Positions 7,998 to 14,969 of a stretch of 64,000 nt of DNA are shown piece after piece. Each line of letters starts with the position of its first letter. Position 1 is the first letter of the stretch. Below the pieces are notes generated by a model. The model ran no database searches. It worked only from the letters and a program-made list of their open reading frames with translations, and was not told where the DNA came from. The translations under genes and the position numbers were made by a program. Origin of the DNA: Streptomyces althioticus (GTDB taxonomy: Bacteria; Actinomycetota; Actinomycetes; Streptomycetales; Streptomycetaceae); assembly GCA_014649355.1 (NCBI GenBank), contig BMSW01000002.1:62001-126000 (forward strand), in the 5' to 3' direction.

Positions 7998-8498
7998 GTG
8001 CGTCTGCTCCTGATGTCCGACACCCATCTGCCGAAACGCGCCAAGAAGCTGCCCGAACCGCTGCTGGCGCAGATCCCCCGTGCCGACCTCGTCGTGCACG
8101 CGGGGGACTGGGTCGACACCGACACACTCGACCTGCTGGAGAGCCGCAGCCGCAGGCTCCTCGCTGTGTACGGCAACAACGACGGCTCCGCGCTGCGCGC
8201 CCGGCTGCCGGAGGTGGCCCGCGCGGAACTCGACGGGCTGCGCTTCGGGGTGATCCATGAGACTGGTCCCGCGCAGGGGCGGGAGAAACGGTGCGCGGAA
8301 CGCTTCCCGGACCTCGACGTGCTCGTGTTCGGACACAGTCACATCCCGTGGGACACCACAGCTCCCACGGGACTTCGCTTACTCAATCCGGGGTCGCCGA
8401 CGGACCGCCGCCGACAGCCCCACTGCACCTATATGACCGCCGCGATCACCGACGGCCGGCTCTCGGAGGTGGTCCTCCACCGGCTGCCGCCGCGCTGA
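7998..8498 (+). CDS. Metallophosphoesterase, YfcE/MJ0936 type
   Basis: From the GTG at 7998 the product is 166 residues. All calcineurin-like metal-binding motifs are present in order: MSDTHLP, VVHAGDWVD, AVYGNND and VFGHSHIP. Size and motif spacing fit the small YfcE/MJ0936 phosphodiesterases, which hydrolyse phosphodiester substrates with two divalent metals; the physiological substrate is unknown. An upstream in-frame ATG at 7965 is possible, but the family normally begins directly at the first strand (VRLLLMSDTH). The gene stands alone between IS debris and the TIM-barrel gene. Confidence 0.85.
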   Translation: MRLLLMSDTHLPKRAKKLPEPLLAQIPRADLVVHAGDWVDTDTLDLLESRSRRLLAVYGNNDGSALRARLPEVARAELDGLRFGVIHETGPAQGREKRCAERFPDLDVLVFGHSHIPWDTTAPTGLRLLNPGSPTDRRRQPHCTYMTAAITDGRLSEVVLHRLPPR

Positions 8499-8558
8499 CG
8501 GTCCGGGCCGCTTCGCCTCGGTGGAAACGGCCCGTGGGCGTCTCCGGGTGTTTCATAG

Positions 8559-8756
8559 GTGACCCCCGTTTCAATACTTCGCCCCAAGTGGCTGCCGTAC
8601 TGGCTCGGCGCCATGGGCCTCATCACGGTCGGCATGTTCTTCCTGGGGGCCGTCACCATCGGCTCGGGATCTGCACTGCGACGCCACGCGGATCCCGAGC
8701 CGTGGTCACCGTGCGTGTGGTCTGTCACCTCCGATACCGCTGGGCTACTGCCGTGA
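8559..8756 (+). CDS. Short hypothetical membrane protein, doubtful
   Basis: A 65-codon frame contains the phrase RPKWLPYWLGAMG followed by a hydrophobic stretch (LITVGMFFLGAVTI), which reads like a small membrane protein start. The rest lacks protein-like character, and the frame overlaps the end of the minus-strand gene at 8725. It could be a frameshifted remnant rather than a gene. Confidence 0.25.
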   Translation: MTPVSILRPKWLPYWLGAMGLITVGMFFLGAVTIGSGSALRRHADPEPWSPCVWSVTSDTAGLLP

Positions 8757-9750
8757 AGGCGGCCTTGGGTTCCCATTCCATGTCGGGGTAGGTATGTCCC
8801 CGGCGCCCTTCGAGGAGTTTGACGATGCCCAGGCCGGCCCGATCCAGGTCGTCCCTGGGATCGCCGTCCGGGCGGTGCGGGTAGCTGGGCAAGGCGAACA
8901 AGAACACGAACGCGCTGTCCACGCCCTCGGTCTCGAAGATTTCCAGCAGTTCGCTCAGATACGCGGCCTGGCCGTCCTCGTCACGCTCGTATATGCCGTT
9001 CAGCCGTACGGGAGCCTTGGTCTTCGGGTCGCGCTCGACCACCTCCAGCACCCGCCCACCGCGGTCTCCCGCGCCGCGGTAGGCCGCGGTGCCGAACCCG
9101 GTGATGGCGAGCGGCTTCGGGCCTCGGGCCAGGGTGCGCACCCCGTCCCGGAACAGGTCAGCGACCTCGGCGGAGCGGATCAGCTCGAACGTCACGATGT
9201 CGAAGGGGGTCCAGTCGACCTGCTCGAACTGGATGGCTGCGTAGGTGAGCCTGCCATGGAAGCTCTCGCGGACCGTGGCCGCTGCATCACGGAGGAACGC
9301 GTTCATGCGCACGCCGAGCTCGCGCATCGCTGTGGCCCGCCCCTCGTGTTCGCTCATCAGACGCTCGACCCGCTCCTCGGGGCCCTCTCCGGACAGGAAC
9401 CCGCGGTTCATCACGCTCAGCTCGACCCCTGCGACGAACACGACTGCGGCCCCCTGCTGCCGGAGCCGTTCCGCACGCTGGGCGCAGTCGCGGAAGAGCA
9501 TGAGGATCTGCTCCGGCTCCAGCTCCAGCGGATAGGGCGAGAACCAGACTTCCAGACCGAGTTCGGCGGCGGCACCGGCGGCCAGTTCCAGTCGGTCCGG
9601 GTCGCCGCCGATGATCTGGACCGCGTTGCAGTGAAGGTCGTCGCGGATGATGGCGAGCTCGCGCCGGACCACCCCGGGGTCGAGGTGCTCGCGGGCTGTC
9701 TGACCGTGCACGACGAATCCGGTGTCATAGGTCATTCCTCGTGCTCGCAT
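8725..9750 (-). CDS. TIM-barrel/glycoside-hydrolase-like protein of the Streptomyces 'abortive infection protein' annotation group
   Basis: The ATG at 9750 (MRARGMTYDTGF) is preceded by GAGAGGACG, a good ribosome site, and gives 341 residues. An earlier start at 9831 would run back into the operator region. The product looks like an alternating beta/alpha barrel: DLHCNAVQIIGGDPDRL, GLEVWFSPYPLEL, VVFVAGVELSV, LTYAAIQFEQVDW, FDIVTFE and SAFVFLFALPSYP. Relatives in Streptomyces are often labelled abortive infection proteins without evidence known to me. No glycosidase active site could be assigned. It is divergent from a TetR-type gene, with a palindrome between them. Confidence 0.7.
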   Translation of the reverse strand: MRARGMTYDTGFVVHGQTAREHLDPGVVRRELAIIRDDLHCNAVQIIGGDPDRLELAAGAAAELGLEVWFSPYPLELEPEQILMLFRDCAQRAERLRQQGAAVVFVAGVELSVMNRGFLSGEGPEERVERLMSEHEGRATAMRELGVRMNAFLRDAAATVRESFHGRLTYAAIQFEQVDWTPFDIVTFELIRSAEVADLFRDGVRTLARGPKPLAITGFGTAAYRGAGDRGGRVLEVVERDPKTKAPVRLNGIYERDEDGQAAYLSELLEIFETEGVDSAFVFLFALPSYPHRPDGDPRDDLDRAGLGIVKLLEGRRGHTYPDMEWEPKAAFTAVAQRYRR

Positions 9751-9798
9751 GGTGACGTCCTCTCTGCCGGTATGGGTCGGGTCGAGACTGACAGGAAA

Positions 9799-9846
9799 GA
9801 TGCGCACACGCAAGTTTACGTGGTCGCACATTTGCGCGTACGCATC
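9799..9846. promoter_or_regulatory. Imperfect palindrome between the TIM-barrel gene and tetR-type gene, probable operator
   Basis: Arms GATGCGCACACGCAA (9799-9813) and TTGCGCGTACGCATC (9832-9846) are inverted with 13 of 15 matches. They are separated by 18 bp and lie between the two divergent start codons. This is the expected place for a TetR autoregulatory site. Confidence 0.5.
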
Positions 9847-9867
9847 CCTGTGTGGAACGCTGAAGTG

Positions 9868-10524
9868 GTGACGACACCACGACCAGGGCTTCGGGAGCGT
9901 AAGAAGCAGGCCACGCGCGCGGCGCTACGCGAGGCGGCTCTGCGCCTAGCTGTGGAGCGCGGACCGGACCAGGTGCGGGTCGAGGACATCGCCGAAGCGG
10001 CCGGGGTCTCACCGCGCACCTACAACAACTACTTCGTCAGCCGTGAGCAGGCGATCGTCTCCGCTGTCACCGCGGACCGGGAGGCGCGCATCGCGGCGGC
10101 GGTCGCAGCCCGGCCCTCAGGAGTCCGCCTGGCTGACGCCGTCACCGAAGCAGTGGTCGAGCAGTACACGAACACCGGCGAGCGAGAACACGAGGCGCTG
10201 CTGCTGATCACCACCACGACGGCGCTGCGCAAAGCGTTCCTCGACGCCACCGCCGGCATCGAGCCCCCTCTCACAGCGGTGATCGCCGAACGCCTGGATG
10301 ACCCCGGAGCGCACACTGCCCGTGTCCTCGCGGCAAGCGTCGCCGCGGCGGTTCGCATCGCGCTGGAAGACTGGCTCCGGCCGAGCGGGAACGCAGAGGC
10401 GGTCAGGAATCTCGACGCTGGCGGACTGGTCGTACCCTCCGGCTCACTGCCCGACCGACTCCGCGCGGCGCTGAGCCCGCTCGCGCCCGCGTTCGACGCC
10501 GCCGAGCGACGCACCCAGCCGTAA
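9868..10524 (+). CDS. TetR/AcrR-family transcriptional regulator
   Basis: From the GTG at 9868 (VTTPRPGLRERKKQATRAAL) the product is 218 residues. The N-terminal helix-turn-helix is clear: RERKKQATRAALREAALRLA, VRVEDIAEAAGVSPRTYNNY and FVSREQAIVSAV. The C-terminal ligand domain is not diagnostic. It is divergent from the TIM-barrel gene, whose upstream palindrome it probably binds. GTG at 9865 is an equally placed alternative start. The ligand is unknown. Confidence 0.9.
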   Translation: MTTPRPGLRERKKQATRAALREAALRLAVERGPDQVRVEDIAEAAGVSPRTYNNYFVSREQAIVSAVTADREARIAAAVAARPSGVRLADAVTEAVVEQYTNTGEREHEALLLITTTTALRKAFLDATAGIEPPLTAVIAERLDDPGAHTARVLAASVAAAVRIALEDWLRPSGNAEAVRNLDAGGLVVPSGSLPDRLRAALSPLAPAFDAAERRTQP

Positions 10525-10752
10525 GGCGCCCCAGCCGATCCGGATCATGCCGGCGCGCTTGGCCCCGCAACCCGAGCCGGCCGTGTCAACGGAGCTGACG
10601 TCACGACAGGTCACGGTCCGAAAGAGGGCCGGCGAGAGTTGGTCCGGGTATCTGACCGGTCGTCAGAGGACCGAGACCACGTCTGATACCGGCGCAGTCA
10701 CGCCGCCCGCCACGGCCCACGCACCGGCTTCCGTGACGACCACCTGCCTCCA

Positions 10753-11700
10753 TCACGCCGATGCCACGCAACGGGCCGCATCGGCAACGGCCTCGATCAG
10801 CGGCTCAGTGCGGTTGCTCCTCAGCCAGGCGAGGCCGGCCGTGGAGGGAGGAAGGTCCGTGACCTCGACGTAGCGCACGCCAGGGCGTGGGAAGAGGTCG
10901 CGGGCGGCGGCCGGCAGGAAGCACATACCCTCGCCCTGGGCGACGAGATGGAGCAGCCCCTCCATGTCCGAGGCGACAGGTCCGTATCGGACCGGGATGT
11001 CGCCGGGCCGGGGGTCCACCGCCCAGAAGTTCCACCAGACCCGCGGAACCTGGGGCGGTACGTCGATCACCGGACGGTCCGCCAACTGCGCGAGGGTGAT
11101 CCGCGGCCGGTCCGCGAGCGGATCGCTCGCCGGCAGACAGGCCAGCCGGGCCTCCGTGGCCAGCTGCTGCACTTCGATGCCGTCGGGTACCGGTGGCCGC
11201 AGAAAGGCAACGTCGATGTCATGGCGGAACAAGGCGTCGAAGTGGTCGGCGAAGTGGAGGCTGCGCACGTCGGTCTGGACCCGGGTGTGCCGCTCGTGCA
11301 GCAGGCTCAGGACGGCCCGCGTGTAGGGCATGGCTGCCTCGGCCCCGACCGTACCCACCACGAGCCGGCCCGAGAGCCGACGCGCCTGCGTCGAGGCGCT
11401 GTGGCTCAGCCGGTCCATGGCCGTCACCACGCCCCGTGCGTCCGCCAGCAGCACCTCCCCCTGCGGCGTGAGAGTGACGGTCCGGCCGGAACGGTCGAAC
11501 AACTGCACACCGAGGCGCCGTTCGAGGTCCTTGATCTGCTGGCTCAGGGCCGACTGCGTGATGAAGAGACGGGCGGCGGCGCGGGAGAAGTGCAGTTCCT
11601 CCGACAGGGCGACGAACAGCCGCAACTGGTGGGCACTCGGTGTCCGTGGATCGGGACCCGTCGGGGCTCCCGCCCCGGAGACCGTTCCGCCAGCAACCAT
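10753..11700 (-). CDS. LysR-family transcriptional regulator
   Basis: From the ATG at 11,700 the product is 315 residues. The winged helix spans about residues 17-75 (HQLRLFVALSEELHFSRAAA, LSQQIKDLERRLGVQLFDR). The substrate-binding domain starts near LSGRLVVGTVG. The IS end lies only about 16 bp upstream of the ATG. The GAGGGA ribosome site straddles the IS junction, so the native promoter has been displaced. A frame starting at 11,736 adds 12 residues encoded by the IS end and is not the native start. Any original divergent target gene is no longer adjacent. Confidence 0.88.
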   Translation of the reverse strand: MVAGGTVSGAGAPTGPDPRTPSAHQLRLFVALSEELHFSRAAARLFITQSALSQQIKDLERRLGVQLFDRSGRTVTLTPQGEVLLADARGVVTAMDRLSHSASTQARRLSGRLVVGTVGAEAAMPYTRAVLSLLHERHTRVQTDVRSLHFADHFDALFRHDIDVAFLRPPVPDGIEVQQLATEARLACLPASDPLADRPRITLAQLADRPVIDVPPQVPRVWWNFWAVDPRPGDIPVRYGPVASDMEGLLHLVAQGEGMCFLPAAARDLFPRPGVRYVEVTDLPPSTAGLAWLRSNRTEPLIEAVADAARCVASA

Positions 11701-11716
11701 TAAGAATCCCTCATTG

Positions 11717-12587
11717 AGCTTCTTCGAGTTGGCCACCGATCGGGTGATGGGCCGTGAAGCGCAACGAGCGAGGCCCCCGGGCTGTTGATCGAGATGTCTG
11801 ACGTCTCAATCACGTTGCTCGCGGGCCTCGTTGGTCATCCATCCTGCCGCACTCGACCTTCCGCATGCACTCGTGGAGTGGGTCACCATGCTGATCGTCA
11901 CCCGTGAGGGCGACCGACGCTGCAAGCTCCGCCCGTCCCAGCGCGCGATGGTGGCACTGGTGTACCTCCGCGAACACACCACTCTCGCGAAGATCGCCGC
12001 TGGATTCGGGATCAGCGAGTCCACCGCCCACGCCTACACCAGCGCGGTCGTCGACCTGCTCGCCGAACGTGCACCGGGCCTGTTGAAGACGCTGCGCGAG
12101 CACGAACCCGACTTCGTCCTGCTCGACGGCACCCTCGCCGAGTGCGACCGGGTCGGCGACGGCCGGGCCGACTACTCCCACAAACACCGGCGCCACGGTG
12201 TGAACGTGCAGGTGGTCACCGACCCCGGCGGCCGGCTGCTGTGGCTCTCGCCCGCCCTGCCGGGCCGCACCCATGACCTGACCGCCGCCCGCACCCACCG
12301 GATCATCCGGATCTGCGAGCGCCAGGGCGTTCCCATCCTCGCGGATCTTGCCTACCAGGGCGGTGGCCCCTGGCTGACCACGGGCATCAAACGCAGGCCC
12401 CTGCAGGAACTCACCCCCACCGAGAAGACCGTCAACCGGGCCCTGGCCGCGGCACGGGCACCGGTCGAACGAGGCGTCGCCCGCCTGAAGTCCTGGCGGA
12501 TCTTCCGCAGAGCCCGCTGCAGTCCGAACCGCATGACGTCAATCGCCAAAGCCGTCCTCACCCTGGAGCGGCAACGCTGAAGAAGCT
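11717..12587 (+). mobile_element. Intact insertion sequence of the same DDE family as the 4.8-kb transposon
   Basis: The 871-bp element encodes one transposase. Its ends are inverted: TCATTGAGCTTCTTC (11,711-11,725) and its complement at 12,579-12,593. If the boundary is set at AGCTTC, as in the 4.8-kb transposon, the flanks are CATTG on the left and CAATG on the right. These fit a CANTG target but differ in the centre base. The transposase stop codon overlaps the right repeat. The element abuts a lysR gene on the left and an older IS5-type remnant on the right. Confidence 0.75.
11831..12580 (+). CDS. DDE transposase of the IS at 11,717-12,587
   Basis: The TTG at 11,831 gives 249 residues beginning with [20 protein letters not shown]; an internal ATG at 11,888 is less likely. 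The helix-turn-helix is [19 protein letters not shown]. The catalytic residues fall in [19 protein letters not shown] and [17 protein letters not shown]. The reading frame is intact. The enzyme is clearly related to the transposase at 4708-5589 but lacks its longer N-terminal part. Confidence 0.88.
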   Translation: MVIHPAALDLPHALVEWVTMLIVTREGDRRCKLRPSQRAMVALVYLREHTTLAKIAAGFGISESTAHAYTSAVVDLLAERAPGLLKTLREHEPDFVLLDGTLAECDRVGDGRADYSHKHRRHGVNVQVVTDPGGRLLWLSPALPGRTHDLTAARTHRIIRICERQGVPILADLAYQGGGPWLTTGIKRRPLQELTPTEKTVNRALAAARAPVERGVARLKSWRIFRRARCSPNRMTSIAKAVLTLERQR

Positions 12588-12603
12588 CAATGAAGCCGAG
12601 GTC

Positions 12604-12722
12604 ATTCTCGACGAGCTCGGCGCTCGCGGTGAGCTGGACCCGTCGCGGCGCGCGACGGACTCGTCAGGGTCCGGGCAGCAAGAAAGGAGGCCTTTGACCG
12701 ACCGAATCCAACCGACCGGAAC
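12604..12722 (+). pseudogene. Short IS5-type transposase remnant
   Basis: EVILDELGARGELDPSRRATD is followed, after a frame change, by PLTDRIQPTG. This is the same transposase region seen at 640-965 (GELGGRGELD and PLTGPNPTDRG). It starts about 15 bp after the intact IS and ends at the oxidoreductase stop. Confidence 0.6.
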
Positions 12723-12728
12723 ACGGTC

Positions 12729-13334
12729 TCAGAGCAGTGTCCGCGAGCGGGCATGAATGGCTCCACCGATGATCCGCACGGCGCGGTCGACACTCCGCGC
12801 CGTGGCCTCCGAGGAAGGCTGCTCGGACTCGTAGACGAACGCCGTGGCACCGCGCCGGCTGCCGCAGTAGTCGACGATCCCGTGCTCGATCTGCGTTCGC
12901 AGCGCTTCCTCGTACCCGTGGCGCTCGTATGCGCCGGAGTCCCCGCCTGCGATGGGCAGAAGGTGCGTGGTGAGCGCCTGAAGCTTCGGTCGCAGGCCCG
13001 AAGACGGGGAGTGCTCGAAGGCCCAGCCGTTGACGAAGACGCGGTCTATCCATCCCTTCAGCAGCGCGGGCATCGACCACCAGTACACGGGGAAGATCAA
13101 GACAAGATCGGTGGCACGTTCCAGACGGCGGTGCTCCCTGACGATGTCGGCCGGATAGGTGCCGCTCCCGTGGTAGGCCCGTCGGTCCGCCAGGGTGAAC
13201 GCGGGGTCGAACCGCTCCTTGGCCAGGTCGGCGGCCTCGACGGACACGGGGTGGAGTGCCGCCTCGAGCTTTTCCCTCACGTGGTGCGTGAGAGACCGAG
13301 GGTCTGGGTTCGCGGCGACCAGCAGGGTGTGCAT
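12729..13334 (-). CDS. Flavodoxin-fold NAD(P)H oxidoreductase (quinone reductase type)
   Basis: The 201-residue protein starts MHTLLVAANPDPRSLTHHV, the flavin-phosphate loop of the NQO1/MdaB-like family. It has VLIFPVYWWSMPALLKGWID, the conserved segment lining the flavin site. Size is typical. These enzymes use FMN or FAD and NAD(P)H to reduce quinones by two electrons. GAGGGAGAAG precedes the ATG. It is divergent from a TetR gene, with a perfect inverted repeat between them, suggesting induction by a quinone or similar electrophile through that regulator. Confidence 0.9.
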   Translation of the reverse strand: MHTLLVAANPDPRSLTHHVREKLEAALHPVSVEAADLAKERFDPAFTLADRRAYHGSGTYPADIVREHRRLERATDLVLIFPVYWWSMPALLKGWIDRVFVNGWAFEHSPSSGLRPKLQALTTHLLPIAGGDSGAYERHGYEEALRTQIEHGIVDYCGSRRGATAFVYESEQPSSEATARSVDRAVRIIGGAIHARSRTLL

Positions 13335-13358
13335 CGACAGCTTCTCCCTCTCAGAGAC

Positions 13359-13391
13359 AACCTACTAGTAGTAGCTTACGGGTAGTAGGTT
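13359..13391. promoter_or_regulatory. Inverted repeat between oxidoreductase and tetR-type gene, probable operator
   Basis: AACCTACTA (13,359-13,367) and TAGTAGGTT (13,383-13,391) are perfect 9-bp arms with a 15-bp spacer. They lie in the 60-75 bp gap between divergent starts, where both promoters must sit. Confidence 0.6.
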
Positions 13392-13407
13392 ACTCGTGGG
13401 TGAGAGA

Positions 13408-13995
13408 ATGCGGGGCATGGCCGAACGACGACTCTCCAGTGCCGAGCGGCGGGCGCAGCTCGTCGGCATTGCCCGCGACGTGATCGCCACCGAAGGCACG
13501 GACGCGCTCACGCTCACGTACCTGGCGAGCAGAGCAGGGGTTTCCAAGCCTGTCGTCTACGATCATTTCTCCTCGCGCTCGGCACTTCTCCTCTCGCTGT
13601 ACCAGGACTTCGACCAGCGACACCTCGCCGACCTGCATGCTGCGCTGGCGCACACGCCGCCGGGTCTGCGGCAGCGGGTCGAAGCGATCGCGACGGCCCA
13701 CGTCGCGTGCATCGTCTCCCAGGGCGTCGAGCTCAGCGGAGTGGCGGCCGCACTGGCCGGCACACCAGCCCTCGACAAAGCCAGACGGGAATCCGAACGC
13801 CGTTACGTGGACATCTGTCGGCAAGCCATACGAAGCGCCGACGGCGCCGCGGACCTCAGCAAGGAAGCAGCCATCGCCTTCGTAGGCGCCGCCGACGCAC
13901 TCGGCTATGCGGCCGCCCGTGAAGCGATCAGCCCGGAACTCGCCCGATCGACCATCACCACCGTGTTGCTCAGCCTCGTCAACACCTCCGGCTGA
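13408..13995 (+). CDS. TetR/AcrR-family transcriptional regulator
   Basis: About 195 residues from the ATG at 13,408. GTG at 13,396 and ATG at 13,417 are also in frame; GAGAGA at 13,402-13,407 is a usable ribosome site for the last. The helix-turn-helix is ALTLTYLASRAGVSKPVVYD followed by HFSSRSALLLSLY. The C-terminal effector domain is not diagnostic. Its divergent neighbour is a flavodoxin-fold quinone-reductase-like gene, and the repeat between them is the likely operator. Confidence 0.9.
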   Translation: MRGMAERRLSSAERRAQLVGIARDVIATEGTDALTLTYLASRAGVSKPVVYDHFSSRSALLLSLYQDFDQRHLADLHAALAHTPPGLRQRVEAIATAHVACIVSQGVELSGVAAALAGTPALDKARRESERRYVDICRQAIRSADGAADLSKEAAIAFVGAADALGYAAAREAISPELARSTITTVLLSLVNTSG

Positions 13996-14360
13996 AGGGC
14001 TCGGAGCCATACAGCCCCTCCCGTGTCACCAACTTCGGGCTTGCAGCAGTTGACCGAGCGGCCGCTGGAGGCGGTGCGCTCACCGGCCACTTCGGCCGTG
14101 GCAAGGTTGAGCCATTCGGTCAGCCCGACTCGGCATCAGCCGTGCGGCTGCGGTCGCCACCGGGGCCGAAGGAACGGGTGGCCAGACCCACCCCACGTGG
14201 GGCTGGCGCTCGCGGCGCTGCGCCTTCGTGCGCGCCACCGCCCCGCGCGCTCTGGCTGCCTGCCCCCGGGGGCGGCGCGACGCCCTCGCCGAGGTTTTGG
14301 GGGCGGCGCTGGTGGCCGCGGCTGCGGGCGCTGCGCCGATTGCGTCCGGCCGGCAGCCGG
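13996..14360. other. Intergenic region between tetR-type gene and the T7SS locus
   Basis: The 365 bp hold no convincing gene. Both flanking genes read into it, so it should contain terminators. CCCCACGTGGGG near 14,191-14,202 is a short perfect palindrome flanked by GCCAG and CTGGC, but no clear long stem was found. Confidence 0.4.
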
Positions 14361-14969
14361 TCATTCCAGCGGTGTTCCCCCCTCCAGCAGTCCGGCGAGG
14401 CCGTCCGTCGGCAGCACCATGCCGACCGGGGCGTTGCTGTTGAGGTAGAGGGCGTGGTCCGGAGGGACGCGGGTGAGGATGGTGCCGACCGGGAGGTGGG
14501 CGAAGGACAGGCGGCCTGCGGCGTGGAGGTAGCGGTCGGAGGTGTAGGCGAGGACCACCGGTGTGCCGTCGGGTGCCGAGGCGCGGACCGGTTCGCCGTC
14601 CGCGGTGACCAGGACCGCGACCTCGGCGCCGGACAGGGCCGCGGTGACGGCCTCGGCCGGGCCGTAGCCGGTGGTGGCCAGTTGGATGGCGCGGTCGATG
14701 TCGTCGGCGGGCTCGGGCCAGCCCATCGCCTCCGGGGACGGCCGGTACTCCGGGTTGTCCTCCCACTCGACGATCGTGCCGTCGGAGTCGGAACGCCACT
14801 GGCCGACCACGGCCCAGTCGGGCGGCGGTCCCTCGCCCTGCCAGGCGGGATCGGGCAGGTAGAGCCAGTGGTCGGGGGCGAGGCGGGCGGCCTGGACGTA
14901 CTCCTCCGGGGGCGCGGGGTCCGGGGTGGTGTCGGCGGCGGCAGGCGTCTCGGCGCCGGGCTCACTCAT
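14361..14969 (-). CDS. SseB-like type VII secretion system-associated protein
   Basis: The 202-residue acidic protein matches the Streptomyces T7SS-associated SseB-like family in layout: a disordered N-terminus, a central segment (about residues 70-100) and a C-terminal SseB-type fold (AALSGAEVAVLVTADGEPV, VVLAYTSDRYL, LPVGTILTRVPPDHALYLNS). Its ATG lies inside the last codons of the giant gene (GATGAGTGA), an 8-bp overlap that implies translational coupling. A chaperone, adaptor or immunity partner for the giant protein is a reasonable inference from this position; no activity is known. Confidence 0.75.
   Translation of the reverse strand: MSEPGAETPAAADTTPDPAPPEEYVQAARLAPDHWLYLPDPAWQGEGPPPDWAVVGQWRSDSDGTIVEWEDNPEYRPSPEAMGWPEPADDIDRAIQLATTGYGPAEAVTAALSGAEVAVLVTADGEPVRASAPDGTPVVLAYTSDRYLHAAGRLSFAHLPVGTILTRVPPDHALYLNSNAPVGMVLPTDGLAGLLEGGTPLE

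Noticed and set aside
8794..9867. Upstream extension of the TetR-type frame to 8794
   Set aside because: The extension is antisense to the TIM-barrel gene; the helix-turn-helix begins shortly after the GTG at 9868.
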